A stretch of DNA of 39,860 nt from Betaproteobacteria bacterium (lineage in GTDB: Bacteria; Pseudomonadota; Gammaproteobacteria; Burkholderiales; SG8-39). Of the stretch, positions 15,805-23,478 are shown in pieces; positions within the stretch are counted from its first letter, which is position 1, and every line of letters begins with the position of its first letter. Both the position numbers and the translations under genes were made by a program. The stretch covers positions 1 to 39,860 of the forward strand of contig JACRAS010000153.1 in assembly GCA_016234705.1 (NCBI GenBank), in the 5' to 3' direction. The notes below the pieces were generated by a model that was not told the origin of the DNA, searched no databases, and was given only the letters and a program-made list of their open reading frames with translations.

Positions 15805-16046
15805 TCAACGCCGGTTAGCGGCGCCAAGGTGGAAATCTACGAAGTCTCGGCGGCGACCGGCGCACGCAGGGGGGCGGCAGCGCACTCGAAGACCACTGGC
15901 GCGGATGGGCTATGGGGACCGTTCCGCGCGAAGCCGGACGCCTATTACGAATTCGTCATCCAGGTGCCGGGACACGCAATCACCCACATTTACCGCATAC
16001 ATTTACCGCTCGCCCTTTCCGCGATCCAACCGGGAGGAGCGTGCGG
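15805..16046 (+). pseudogene. Frameshifted fragment of a secreted hydrolase's accessory domain
   Basis: The first frame reads PVSGAKVEIYEVSAATGARRG, then KTTGADGLWGPF and KPDAYYEFVIQ and ends THIYR, a beta-rich domain like those attached to secreted lipases and esterases. The expected continuation SPFPRSN appears in the next frame. The cause is visible: ACATTTACCGC occurs at 15986-15996 and again at 15999-16009, a 13-bp tandem duplication that shifts the frame by one. No start codon or catalytic domain is present, and the ParE gene follows at once on the other strand. The parent family is an inference. Confidence 0.45.
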
Positions 16047-16355
16047 TTAGCCGTGGCGTCGGTACCGCGCCCGCCACAATGCCGGATCGCGTGACGTATG
16101 GAGCACTGCCAACACCGGAATAACCGCGGGCAGGATGACGTAGAACACGCCGAATGGGAATCGGCGCAGGAGAGCACGCCTGAGTTCACGATACACACGC
16201 GCATGCAACTCCGGATTTGCATCGATCCGCGACAACGTCTCATCAAGAGCCTCACGAAACTCCAAGCTGAGCCCTCGGCGCCTTTCTTCGTACCACTCGC
16301 GCGCCGCAACAATATCGCCTTCAGCCTCCGGGCGGAGGATCAACCGCCGGATCAT
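16047..16355 (-). CDS. RelE/ParE-family toxin
   Basis: About 102 residues: MIRRLILRPEAEGDIVAAREWYE (start of the ParE fold), FREALDETLSRI, then RRALLRRFPFGVFYVIL and VLHTSRDP, the two C-terminal strands typical of ParE. ParE toxins poison gyrase, but some relatives cleave mRNA, and sequence alone does not decide. The ATG at 16355 overlaps the stop of the upstream antitoxin (ATGA); 12 more upstream codons are open but unlikely. The stop lies next to the hydrolase remnant on the other strand. Confidence 0.88.
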   Translation of the reverse strand: MIRRLILRPEAEGDIVAAREWYEERRRGLSLEFREALDETLSRIDANPELHARVYRELRRALLRRFPFGVFYVILPAVIPVLAVLHTSRDPALWRARYRRHG

Positions 16356-16573
16356 TGACCAGGCCAAACTCGGGCGCGTACCTCGGACCAAGAGGAACCC
16401 TCTTCGGGGTTCTTCTCCATAGCTTCGAGACGGCGGTCAAGTTCGGCCTTTTGTTCCTCGGTCAACTCAACTCGTTCGGGGGTTTCAGCAATGCTATCCC
16501 AGATGGCCTCGACCAGCCGCAAGCGCTCCGATACCGGAAGCTTTAGGACTTCGGGAAGATCGATCGGATTCAT
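16352..16573 (-). CDS. Addiction-module antitoxin (Unstab_antitox type)
   Basis: A 73-residue protein: MNPIDLPEVLKLPVSERLRLVEAIWDSI is the hallmark start of this antitoxin family, followed by ELTEEQKAELDRRLEA and a SSWSEVRARVW tail that contacts the ParE partner in related pairs. The ATG at 16573 is preferred to a codon 10 residues upstream because the family starts there. It is translationally coupled to the ParE gene by an ATGA overlap. The usual promoter would lie in 16574-16610, adjacent to the MITE-like element. Confidence 0.88.
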   Translation of the reverse strand: MNPIDLPEVLKLPVSERLRLVEAIWDSIAETPERVELTEEQKAELDRRLEAMEKNPEEGSSWSEVRARVWPGQ

Positions 16574-16610
16574 GTTTCCAATGTAGCACACCTGCCTAGC
16601 CACGGCTAAC

Positions 16611-16707
16611 GAGGCTGTAGAAAAAGTTGTTTTCGCATTTTCGCTATCTTACAGATCAATAGCTTGCGAGCGTGAATTTCAAGAAATCAGGGTTTTTCTA
16701 CAGCCTC
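16611..16707. mobile_element. MITE-like element with 15-bp inverted ends
   Basis: GAGGCTGTAGAAAAA (16611-16625) and its perfect reverse complement (16693-16707) enclose 67 bp with no coding frame. The trinucleotide AAC flanks both outer ends (16608-16610 and 16708-16710), compatible with a 3-bp target duplication. The end sequence resembles insertion-sequence termini, but I cannot name the family. Beyond it, TTGGTGTGCGGCG occurs twice within about 30 bp, and no gene is seen up to 16815. Confidence 0.55.
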
Positions 16708-16815
16708 AACGTTTGGTGTGCGGCGTCTTGGTGTGCGGCGGGCGCGCACGGTCGTTAATGATGGCACGTCGCTGGCCGCCCGTCCGCACCACCTAAATAT
16801 AGGCGTCATTTCGCG

Positions 16816-17101
16816 CTAGACGCTCGGCCTGTGCTCACGACTGGAATGCCAAAACGCGACGACTTCAAGGTACTTGCCTCGCGGACGGTAGTAGAGGAAG
16901 TAGCTGGTTCTCGCCAGGTACAGGCGACGCGTTTCGGGATCGCGGGCGATTTCGAGCAGGGTGCCGATGCCCGGCTGCTCAAGCAGTGCTTCGAGTGCGG
17001 CCTTCAGGTCAGAGCGAATGGCTCCTGGCGCTGCAGGTTCTCGCTCCACCAAGCGGCGGCGGCATCTCAGCCCTTGGCTTGACACGAACGAGCAGCGCCA
17101 A
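16816..17101 (-). pseudogene. RelE/ParE-family toxin with two apparent frameshifts
   Basis: The C-terminal two thirds are clear in one frame: LKAALEALLEQPGIGTL, RRLYLARTSYFLYYR and YLEVVAFWHSSREHRP, the ParE/RelE fold. The missing N-terminus is found in other frames. LALLVRVKPRAE follows a TTG at 17101 directly after the antitoxin stop, and DAAAAWWSENLQRQEPF continues it in a third frame that is blocked by stops. Two single-base shifts would restore one gene. The GTG at 17085 gives an open frame but a non-family N-terminus. It may be a decayed gene or contain sequencing errors. Confidence 0.65.
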
Positions 17102-17103
17102 GT

Positions 17104-17325
17104 TCAGTCGTATTTCCGCAGCTTCTCGAGGAGTTCATCTCCGGAGATTCCTTCCTCGCGGTCGGCTTCTTCGAGAGCTTCCTCAAGCTCGGCCTGAAGG
17201 GCAGGTGGTAGACGTACCTTTGCCTCCGAGTCCTTCGCGAATATCGTAACGATGGTCCCCTCTGGAAGGGAAGCCCCCTCCAAGATCACTTTGCCCCCGA
17301 CAACTGTGCCCGTGACGACTTGCAC
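17104..17325 (-). CDS. Antitoxin-like protein upstream of the broken RelE gene
   Basis: A 73-residue acidic protein. A short beta-rich N-terminus (VVTGTVVGGKVILEG, then LPEGTIVTIF) resembles an AbrB-like or DUF104-like DNA-binding strand set. It is followed by a helical acidic tail (LEEALEEADREEGISGDELLEKLRKYD) like antitoxin tails that bind RelE toxins. The start is GTG at 17325. The toxin remnant follows at once on the same strand. The family name is not certain; the role is inferred from size, fold pattern and position. Confidence 0.65.
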   Translation of the reverse strand: MQVVTGTVVGGKVILEGASLPEGTIVTIFAKDSEAKVRLPPALQAELEEALEEADREEGISGDELLEKLRKYD

Positions 17326-17429
17326 GGCGTAATGGTACTCCGATTCGGATGTGTACGCGGTCGGCGCCGAGTCGTACCGGAGGCTCGCCGGCTGGGACTG
17401 ACAAACGTACCGCGCTGGCTACGGCGGCG

Positions 17430-17714
17430 TTATGCCGGGAACTTCCTCGCGGTGTGAACGACGTTCAGCACAACGATCTCGTCCGAGCGCAGCTTCACGA
17501 AAGCAATGTAGGGAAGCCGGTTGATGACGAGTTCCCGTGCGCCCGGTATCCGGTCGCTTTTCCGGATCCGCTCTGGGAACGGTGGCAGCCCCTCGATCTG
17601 TTCGACGATGCGCCGTTCGACCGCTTCGGCGGTACGCGGCCCGGACTCGGCGTAGTGGTACGCAACTATTTCCTCGAGGTCGTCGAGGGCCTCGTCGGCC
17701 CAAACGATCCGCAC
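17430..17714 (-). CDS. RelE/ParE-family toxin
   Basis: A 94-residue protein with the ParE pattern: IVWADEALDDLEEIVAYHYAE, RRIVEQIEGLPPFPE, then ARELVINRLPYIAFVK and VVLNVVHTARKFP. It begins two bases after the stop of the Phd-type antitoxin gene, so the pair is an operon. The C-terminal strand ends early, as usual for ParE. The 104 bp between its stop and the preceding pair (17326-17429) show no gene. Confidence 0.9.
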   Translation of the reverse strand: MRIVWADEALDDLEEIVAYHYAESGPRTAEAVERRIVEQIEGLPPFPERIRKSDRIPGARELVINRLPYIAFVKLRSDEIVVLNVVHTARKFPA

Positions 17715-17716
17715 GC

Positions 17717-18037
17717 CTACGCGGGCTTGCGCGACAGCCTCGCCTCGAGGCGTTTCTTCACCAGCGCCATCGCGTCGGCGTGCTCATGGAGCCCCGTCTT
17801 GCGGGCGTCCACGCGAGCGAGCGTTTTCGTGACTTTCCTCGACAGCCACTTGTCGTACCCAGGTTCCTTGTCCATGAACAGTTCCGGAAGCAGCGTATCG
17901 GCGGCGTCCTCGATGGAAATCATGATCGCGACAGGACGGTCGTTCTTCGTTACGACGACGGGCTCGCGGCGCGCCGCGTCGAGGAATTCGCCGAAGCGAT
18001 TCTTGGCTTCGCGCGCGGACATTACTTTCATGGCCAT
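17717..18037 (-). CDS. Phd/YefM-type antitoxin
   Basis: A 106-residue antitoxin. The N-terminal Phd fold is seen in VMSAREAKNRFGEFLDAARREPVVVTKNDRPVAI, read in order from residue 5. A long charged C-terminal tail (about 60-106) would wrap the ParE partner. GGAG lies 6 nt before the ATG at 18037, which decides the start; codons further upstream in the frame are not needed. Phd proteins usually repress their own operon; no clear palindrome was picked out in the short upstream region. Confidence 0.9.
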   Translation of the reverse strand: MAMKVMSAREAKNRFGEFLDAARREPVVVTKNDRPVAIMISIEDAADTLLPELFMDKEPGYDKWLSRKVTKTLARVDARKTGLHEHADAMALVKKRLEARLSRKPA

Positions 18038-18118
18038 GTTCTTCTCCGTTGTGGATATTGTGCCCATTATAGCCACTGTAGGCGCTTCGGCAAATTGCCG
18101 GGGCGCTGTACAGGGCGC

Positions 18119-18697
18119 CTATTGAACTTGGCGCAAATCGTCCGGCGTGTCTATGTCGCGGCAAACACCGGGGTCGTCCACTTCGATCACTTTTACTAGA
18201 TCCGCGTTTTCCCGGAGCACCGAGCGCGCGCCCTCGTCGCCGCGCAAGGCTTCGAGTTGCGCGCGAAAGCGCGCCGACAAGCCCACCGGATGGCCGCGCT
18301 CGCCGCGATAGGCAGGCGCGACGATGGCGGCGCCGGCAGCCAGCGACGCGGCGATTTTCGCTATGGTTTCCGGCCGGATATAAGGCATGTCCGCAAGGGC
18401 GATGACCCAGCCGGCGACGTCGCCCGAAGCAGCCACTGCGGTCGAAAGGCTCGCGCCCATGCCTTCGTCGGCGTTGGCGCACAGGATTACGGTCGCCCCG
18501 GCCTCGCTCAGGCGGTTCTCCAGTATCGGCACGCCCGGACGCACCACGGCGATGACGTGTGGAATGGCCGCGCGCAGATTGGCGAGCGCGGCCACCGCGA
18601 CCGGTGTTCCTCCGCCAAGTGGATACAACAGCTTTTCGGAGCCGAAGCGCTTCGACGCCCCGGCGGCAAGCAGAATGCCGCAGATGTTCGCGGCCAT
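18119..18697 (-). CDS. MobA-like nucleotidyltransferase (molybdenum cofactor cytidylyltransferase type)
   Basis: A 192-residue NTP transferase. ILLAAGASKRFGSEKLL is the nucleotide-binding loop, ALADMPYI supplies the metal-binding aspartate, and GERGHPVGLS is the substrate-side motif seen in MocA proteins. MocA converts the molybdopterin cofactor to its cytosine dinucleotide form for xanthine-oxidase-family enzymes such as CoxL. The gene lies directly after xdhC on the same strand, which fits that role. The ATG at 18697 is preferred because longer starts would overlap xdhC without gain of family sequence; no strong ribosome binding site is seen. Confidence 0.82.
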   Translation of the reverse strand: MAANICGILLAAGASKRFGSEKLLYPLGGGTPVAVAALANLRAAIPHVIAVVRPGVPILENRLSEAGATVILCANADEGMGASLSTAVAASGDVAGWVIALADMPYIRPETIAKIAASLAAGAAIVAPAYRGERGHPVGLSARFRAQLEALRGDEGARSVLRENADLVKVIEVDDPGVCRDIDTPDDLRQVQ

Positions 18698-18716
18698 TGA
18701 TTGCCCGCCGGAGATT

Positions 18717-19787
18717 TCACCTTCTCCCTGGCTTTGCACTGCCGAGTGGAAGGGGGCGAAGCCGATCGGGGAGTACCGGCTCACGCTGCGGAACGCCGCA
18801 CCCGGCTTCGACCCCGGCCTTGGGCGGCTCGACGGTCTGCGGGATTTGCACGCCGCGGCGTACAGCGGTCATCTCCGCCAGAATCGCCACCGCGATCTCG
18901 GGCGGCGTGCGGCTGCCGATCTTCAAGCCCACCGGGCCGTGCAGGCGCGCGATCTCCTCGGCCGAGAGGTCGAAATCGGCCAGGCGTTTCCTGCGCTTGT
19001 CGTTGTTCGCTTTCGATCCGAGCGCGCCGACGTAGAAAGCTGGGGATTTGAGCGCCTCCAGCAACGCCACGTCGTCGAGCTTGGGATCGTGGGTGACGGC
19101 GACCACCGCGCTATGCGCATCCAGGTTCATCGCCAGCACCACGTCGTCGGGATAAGCGCGCTCGATCGGCACGCCCGCCAAGTCCCAGGCCTCGGCGTAC
19201 TCCTCGCGCGGATCGCAGACCGTGACGTGGTAGTCGAGCGCCTGCGCCATCTGCGCGAGATAGCGCGACAACTGGGCGGCGCCGATGACGAGGAGGCGCC
19301 AGCGCGGGCCGTGCACGGTCTTCAGCACCTTGCCGTCGAATTCGAGCGCGTCCGACCAGCGGCCCGACTCGATGTGGGATTTGCCGGTCTCAAGCTCGAG
19401 AAACCGCGCCACCAGCTCGTGGCGCTCGATGGCGACTAGCAGTTGGTCCAACCCGGCGCCGTCCTTGACCGGTTCCAGCACCAGTTGCAACGTGCCGCCG
19501 CAGGGCAGGTGGAAGCGCTCGGCCTGTTCCTTGGAGACGCCATAGGTAGTGATCTCGGGCTTGTCGGCGGCGAGCTTGTGGTTGTGCACGCGCTCGATCA
19601 GGTCATCTTCCACGCAGCCGCCCGACACCGATCCCGACACCTGGCCGTCATCGCGGATGGCGAGCATCGCCCCCAGCGGGCGCGGCGCCGAGCCCCAGGT
19701 CCGGACCACGGTCGCCAGAATTACCGCGTGCCCCGCTTTTAACCAGGCTGTTGCGCTGCGAAGAACTTCCAGGTCGACGCTGTCCAT
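18717..19787 (-). CDS. XdhC/CoxI-family maturation protein
   Basis: A 356-residue protein that in other systems binds the molybdenum cofactor, helps sulfurate it and delivers it to xanthine-oxidase-family apoenzymes. The XdhC_CoxI domain (about 10-75) has TWGSAPRPLGAML and SGSVSGGCVE; the C-terminal Rossmann domain (about 160-310) has LLVIGAAQLSRYLA and AVVAVTHDPKLDD, and FYVGALGSK. A proline-rich tail follows. GAGGTG precedes the ATG at 19787. It is co-directional with the MobA-like gene, 19 bp upstream of it. The likely client is the coxSLM enzyme 4 kb away on the other strand. Confidence 0.9.
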   Translation of the reverse strand: MDSVDLEVLRSATAWLKAGHAVILATVVRTWGSAPRPLGAMLAIRDDGQVSGSVSGGCVEDDLIERVHNHKLAADKPEITTYGVSKEQAERFHLPCGGTLQLVLEPVKDGAGLDQLLVAIERHELVARFLELETGKSHIESGRWSDALEFDGKVLKTVHGPRWRLLVIGAAQLSRYLAQMAQALDYHVTVCDPREEYAEAWDLAGVPIERAYPDDVVLAMNLDAHSAVVAVTHDPKLDDVALLEALKSPAFYVGALGSKANNDKRRKRLADFDLSAEEIARLHGPVGLKIGSRTPPEIAVAILAEMTAVRRGVQIPQTVEPPKAGVEAGCGVPQREPVLPDRLRPLPLGSAKPGRR

Positions 19788-20222
19788 TGCACACCTCTGC
19801 CGATTTAACCGGGATTGCCGACGCCAGCGTGAATGCCATAACCCTGCTAGGGTCGTCAATAACTAGAACGCTCCGTGCGCAAGCCGTTTAAGGTTATTCC
19901 TCGTTCCGGCACCGGTCAAGCGGGCCGGTCGACAGCGGACCTGTCGCGCGGTACGCCATGGATAAGGGGATAACGCTACGCGATTGCTCCAAGGAGGGTT
20001 GATTTGTCGCAATGAGGCTCTCAGTTGCGCAAGGCTATGTTGCGCAGCCTTGCAGCGAAGCTCTGAGCGCAGTCGCGAAGTTTCACCGGGAATATCTGGA
20101 CGACCGGATGGCCAAGGGCAGGCGGACGCAAGCGGACAAGGACGGCGCGGCTGCGTTGCGCTTCCGGCCCTGCCGGCGCGGCAAAGGATGCCGATATCGT
20201 GATCGAAGCCGGCGCCTGGGGA
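19788..20222. other. Intergenic stretch without a recognisable gene
   Basis: Between xdhC and the 3' end of the LysR gene. A plus-strand frame (20012-20263, 83 codons) with AAGGAGG 14 nt upstream runs into the LysR gene and matches nothing I know. A hairpin GCAAGGCT/AGCCTTGC with a 9-nt loop lies within it (20028-20052). I see no reliable gene here. Confidence 0.5.
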
Positions 20223-21098
20223 TCAACTCACAACGGTGCGAAGCCACGCGCGAAACTGCTTGACCTTGAGTTGATCCGCCTTCTTGCCTGAGCTGACCAG
20301 ATAAAAGCTGAACGGTGTCTTCACGCTGGCCTTGAACGGCATCACCAGACGCCCGCTCGCGACATCGGGTTCGAGGTAGGCGCGCTGAGCGATCGCGACC
20401 CCAAGGCCGTCGATGGCTGCCTGAAGCGCGAGCGCGCCATTGGAGAATCGCTGGCCGTTGCCGGATTCGGCAACGGCCAGGCCGGCGCCCTTGACCCAGA
20501 CCGACCACGCATCCAGTCTCATCATCGAGTGCAGCAGCGTCTGCCTGAGAACATCCGCCGGCCGCCTGAGCGCGCGCGCCAGCGAGGGGGCGCAAACCGG
20601 CACCCACTCCTCTCCAAACAGCCGGTCGGACTCCACGTCCTTCCAGTCGCCGAGGCCGTATCGGAGCACAAAATCCACATCGTCCAGCGAAGCGTCGTCG
20701 GCCCTCGACGTTGTCGTGATCTCGACTTCGATTTCGGGGTGCTTGCCCAGAAAACCCGCCAAGCGCGGAATGAACCAGCGGATCGCGAAGGTAGGCAAGA
20801 GCTTGAGCTTCAGCTTGCGCGCCGCCGGCCCGCCGACGATGCCGGATATCGCCCGCTCGATCTGGCTGAACGAATCGCGCAAGGCGAAGAATAAATCACG
20901 TCCGTTGCCGGTAAACGTCAAGCGCCTGTTGGCGCGCACGAACAGCTCCACGCCCAATTTGGCCTCCAGTGAGCGTATCTGCTGGCTCACGGCGCTCGGG
21001 GTAAGAAAGAGTTCTTCCGCCGCTTTCTTGACGCTCAGATGGCGCCCTGTCGCCTCGAACGCGCGCAAGGAGGTAAGAGGAAGCCGATTGGTCTGCAT
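20223..21098 (-). CDS. LysR-family transcriptional regulator, GcvA-like
   Basis: A 291-residue regulator. The winged HTH covers about 6-65: SLRAFEATGRHLSVKKAAEE, LTPSAVSQQIRSLE, LGVELFVR, with the AEA-like TFTGNG end. The effector domain (about 92-290) contains RWFIPRLAGF and DDVDFVLRYGLGDW, the latter typical of the GcvA group. It is divergent from the ComA-like gene and shares a 188-bp intergenic region with it that contains a palindromic T-N11-A site (21107-21123). It is probably the regulator of that plus-strand cluster, with the effector unknown. Confidence 0.9.
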   Translation of the reverse strand: MQTNRLPLTSLRAFEATGRHLSVKKAAEELFLTPSAVSQQIRSLEAKLGVELFVRANRRLTFTGNGRDLFFALRDSFSQIERAISGIVGGPAARKLKLKLLPTFAIRWFIPRLAGFLGKHPEIEVEITTTSRADDASLDDVDFVLRYGLGDWKDVESDRLFGEEWVPVCAPSLARALRRPADVLRQTLLHSMMRLDAWSVWVKGAGLAVAESGNGQRFSNGALALQAAIDGLGVAIAQRAYLEPDVASGRLVMPFKASVKTPFSFYLVSSGKKADQLKVKQFRAWLRTVVS

Positions 21099-21106
21099 CG
21101 AAGATA

Positions 21107-21123
21107 GTTTAGATCATCTAAAC
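21107..21123. promoter_or_regulatory. Candidate LysR operator
   Basis: GTTTAGATCATCTAAAC is a perfect dyad with 8-bp arms around one base and contains a T-N11-A LysR box. It starts 9 bp before the lysR ATG, a typical place for the autoregulatory and divergent activation site. Confidence 0.6.
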
Positions 21124-21286
21124 CGAAAGTCAAAAAAAACAGTTTGTCCGACCGCGTCGTCCGCGCTAACTTTCGCTCCGGCGCGACGTTCCAAACCGTG
21201 GAATCGCGCTCGCGCCACGATGCATGCAAAAAGCGGCGTTGCGCCCCCGCCCTTTGCCGGTCATTGCATAAACGGAGTTGCGGATC

Positions 21287-22225
21287 ATGGATAAAACAGA
21301 AGCGTTAAATCTTCTCAAGCGTTCCGAGGAACAGCTCGACAAGGATTCGGGCCGCACGCGCAAGCCCCGCCGCACGGGGATCACGATGAGCCTGGTGTTC
21401 GATGTCGCGAATCAGGGGCCCAAGTTCATCGAACCGTTTCAGGACTTGGTGGACCGCATCAAGCTCCTGGACACGATGTGGCACGGCAACCCCGCCATCG
21501 TGTTCGATGCGGTCGCGGCTTATCGAGCGATGAACATGGATGTGGCGATGGGGGGAACGCAGTTCGAAATCGCGAAGGCTCAAAACGGCCTGAAGGCCTA
21601 CATCAAGCTCCTGAAAAGCATCGGCATCAACGAAGTCGAAGTGGAAAACCACGCCTCCGGCGCCACGCTCCGCGAGATGCAGGATGAAGTGAAAATGCTC
21701 AAGGACGAGGGCTTCATCGTCGTAGGGGAGGTCGGCAAGAAATGGTGGTGGAAAGACCCGACGCGGATCTCGCGCGACCTGATTTCAGTCGAACGGACGA
21801 CCGAACAGGCGCTCGGCCTGATCGAAGCGGGCGCGGACTATCTGTATTGGGAGGGCATGATCGTGCGGGCGCTGATCGGCCCGCAGCTCGAAAACACGGA
21901 AGGCCAGAAACAACTGCGCGAAGTGGCGCGGGCGATCGACCCCGCGAAGCTGATCCTTGAATTATGGGACGACCGGGGACAATCCAATCACCCGCTGCTC
22001 GCGTGGCTCGTGAAGGAATTCGGGCCGAACGTCAACCTGGCGAACATCTTCCCGCAGGACGTCAAATGGGTGGAATGGATCCGCCACGGAATCATCTTCG
22101 AGATGGACCACCCCTACTTCCGTTGGGCGCAGGACCGCAGCCAGGCGCCGCATTGGTGGCAAATGGAGGGCCCGGATTACGACGTCGACATGCAGCGCGG
22201 CTACGCCCTCAAGCCGGCACGCTAA
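21287..22225 (+). CDS. ComA-like phosphosulfolactate synthase family protein
   Basis: A 312-residue TIM-barrel protein of the ComA family, whose known members add sulfite to phosphoenolpyruvate to give phosphosulfolactate. Family blocks are GGTQFEIA (89-96), EVENHASGATL (118-128), GEVGKK (147-152, containing the lysine pair of the active-site region) and GPNVNLANI (246-254). After GEVGKK there is an extra WWWKD, and the C-terminus is longer than in archaeal ComA, so the substrate may differ. GGAG stands 9 nt before the ATG. No comB- or comC-like gene follows; the next gene is a Bug-type binding protein, and a LysR regulator is divergent. The family is well supported, the reaction is not. Confidence 0.85.
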   Translation: MDKTEALNLLKRSEEQLDKDSGRTRKPRRTGITMSLVFDVANQGPKFIEPFQDLVDRIKLLDTMWHGNPAIVFDAVAAYRAMNMDVAMGGTQFEIAKAQNGLKAYIKLLKSIGINEVEVENHASGATLREMQDEVKMLKDEGFIVVGEVGKKWWWKDPTRISRDLISVERTTEQALGLIEAGADYLYWEGMIVRALIGPQLENTEGQKQLREVARAIDPAKLILELWDDRGQSNHPLLAWLVKEFGPNVNLANIFPQDVKWVEWIRHGIIFEMDHPYFRWAQDRSQAPHWWQMEGPDYDVDMQRGYALKPAR

Positions 22226-22397
22226 GAGCAGGCCCGCAAGCCGGTTCACCGGGGCGAATAAGAGCACGGGGGAAGGAAATGACATGGCAACGGCTGGACT
22301 GGCTTTATTTCATGCGCTCAGGTACTCGCCCCCTGCTCGTGACCGCCTGCGCCCTGGCGCCCGAAATAGGCATTCAGCGTTAACGAGGAGGATGGCC

Positions 22398-23372
22398 ATG
22401 AAAAAGTCGTTATTCACGCTGCTGAAGCTGGTCATCGCGATGGCCGCGTTACTGGGTGGTGCCGTGCAGGCGCAGCAGTACCCGACGAAGCCGGTGCGCC
22501 TCGTTGTTCCGTTCCCACCGGGCGGTGGAACCGATGGCGCGGCGCGCAGCATCAGCGGTGGGCTGGGAGAGGCGCTGGGCCAGCCGGTCATCGTCGAAAA
22601 TCGGCCCGGCGCCGGCGGGATGGTCGCATGGTCGCAAGTGTCTCGCGCGGCACCCGATGGGTATACTCTCGTGATGATCGCGAACAACTTGCACCTGTAC
22701 CGACTCATGCAGGCGAAATTCGATTTCGACCCGGATGCCAGCTTCGTGCCGGTGGCGGCGCTGGTGTCCGTTCCCATGGTGCTCGCGGGCAGCAAGAAGT
22801 TGGCCGCAGACAGCCTCAGGGAATTGATTGCGACCGGCAAGAATTCTCCTGAAAAGCTCAACTTCGGGCACCCCGGGTCCGGCGGGCCGCACCACCTCGC
22901 CTACGGCCGGTTTTCCGGCGAGACCGGGGTCGTATTTACTCTGGTACCGTACAAAGGCACGGGCCCGCTCATGAACGACTTGATCGGAGGGCAGATCGAC
23001 GTCGCGTTCCTTCCCCTCAGCGCGGCACGGCCCCACATCGAAAGCGGGCGGCTGAAGAATTACGGCGTCGCCGCGCCGCGGCGCTCGGACCTGGCGCCTG
23101 AAATGCCGACCCTGGCGGAAAACGGAGGGCCGGCGTTCGACGCGAGCTACTGGTTCGCGATTGCCGCGCCCAAAGGCACGCAGCAACCGATCATCGACAG
23201 GCTTGGCGCAGAGATCAACAAGCTAATTGCCGCCCCTTCGGTTCGCGAGAGCCTTTTCAAGCAGGGGTTCGAGCCGATGTTAGCGACCCCGGAGCAAACC
23301 GCCAAGGCGCTTGTCGAGGAGATCAAGAAATGGTCCAGGCCGATCGCGGATCACCGGATTCGCGTCGAATGA
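22398..23372 (+). CDS. Bug/TctC-family periplasmic substrate-binding protein
   Basis: A 324-residue secreted binding protein of the tripartite tricarboxylate transporter family. The signal peptide MKKSLFTLLKLVIAMAALLG ends at VQAQ. The mature part opens YPTKPVRLVVPFPPGGGTD, the diagnostic Bug start, and has VENRPGAGG, the GHPGSGGPHHL ligand loop and VPYKGTGP. ATG at 22398 is 6 nt after GAGGAGG, better placed than the ATG two codons earlier. No TctA or TctB membrane subunit is in the window, so it is an orphan as often in Burkholderiales. The ligand is probably a carboxylate. The gene follows the ComA-like gene by about 170 bp on the same strand. Confidence 0.93.
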   Translation: MKKSLFTLLKLVIAMAALLGGAVQAQQYPTKPVRLVVPFPPGGGTDGAARSISGGLGEALGQPVIVENRPGAGGMVAWSQVSRAAPDGYTLVMIANNLHLYRLMQAKFDFDPDASFVPVAALVSVPMVLAGSKKLAADSLRELIATGKNSPEKLNFGHPGSGGPHHLAYGRFSGETGVVFTLVPYKGTGPLMNDLIGGQIDVAFLPLSAARPHIESGRLKNYGVAAPRRSDLAPEMPTLAENGGPAFDASYWFAIAAPKGTQQPIIDRLGAEINKLIAAPSVRESLFKQGFEPMLATPEQTAKALVEEIKKWSRPIADHRIRVE

Positions 23373-23478
23373 AGGTTCGATCGCGGCGGAACGCGAAAAA
23401 CCCGGTCAAGGCAGAGCGAAGCCGGCCGAGGCGGTAATCCGGATTGCCGGTTCCGCGCAGCTTCATCGGGCGGCGAAA

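Noticed and set aside
20012..20263. Possible small plus-strand gene before the LysR 3' end
   Set aside because: The ribosome binding site is too far away, there is no family resemblance, and the frame runs into the LysR gene.
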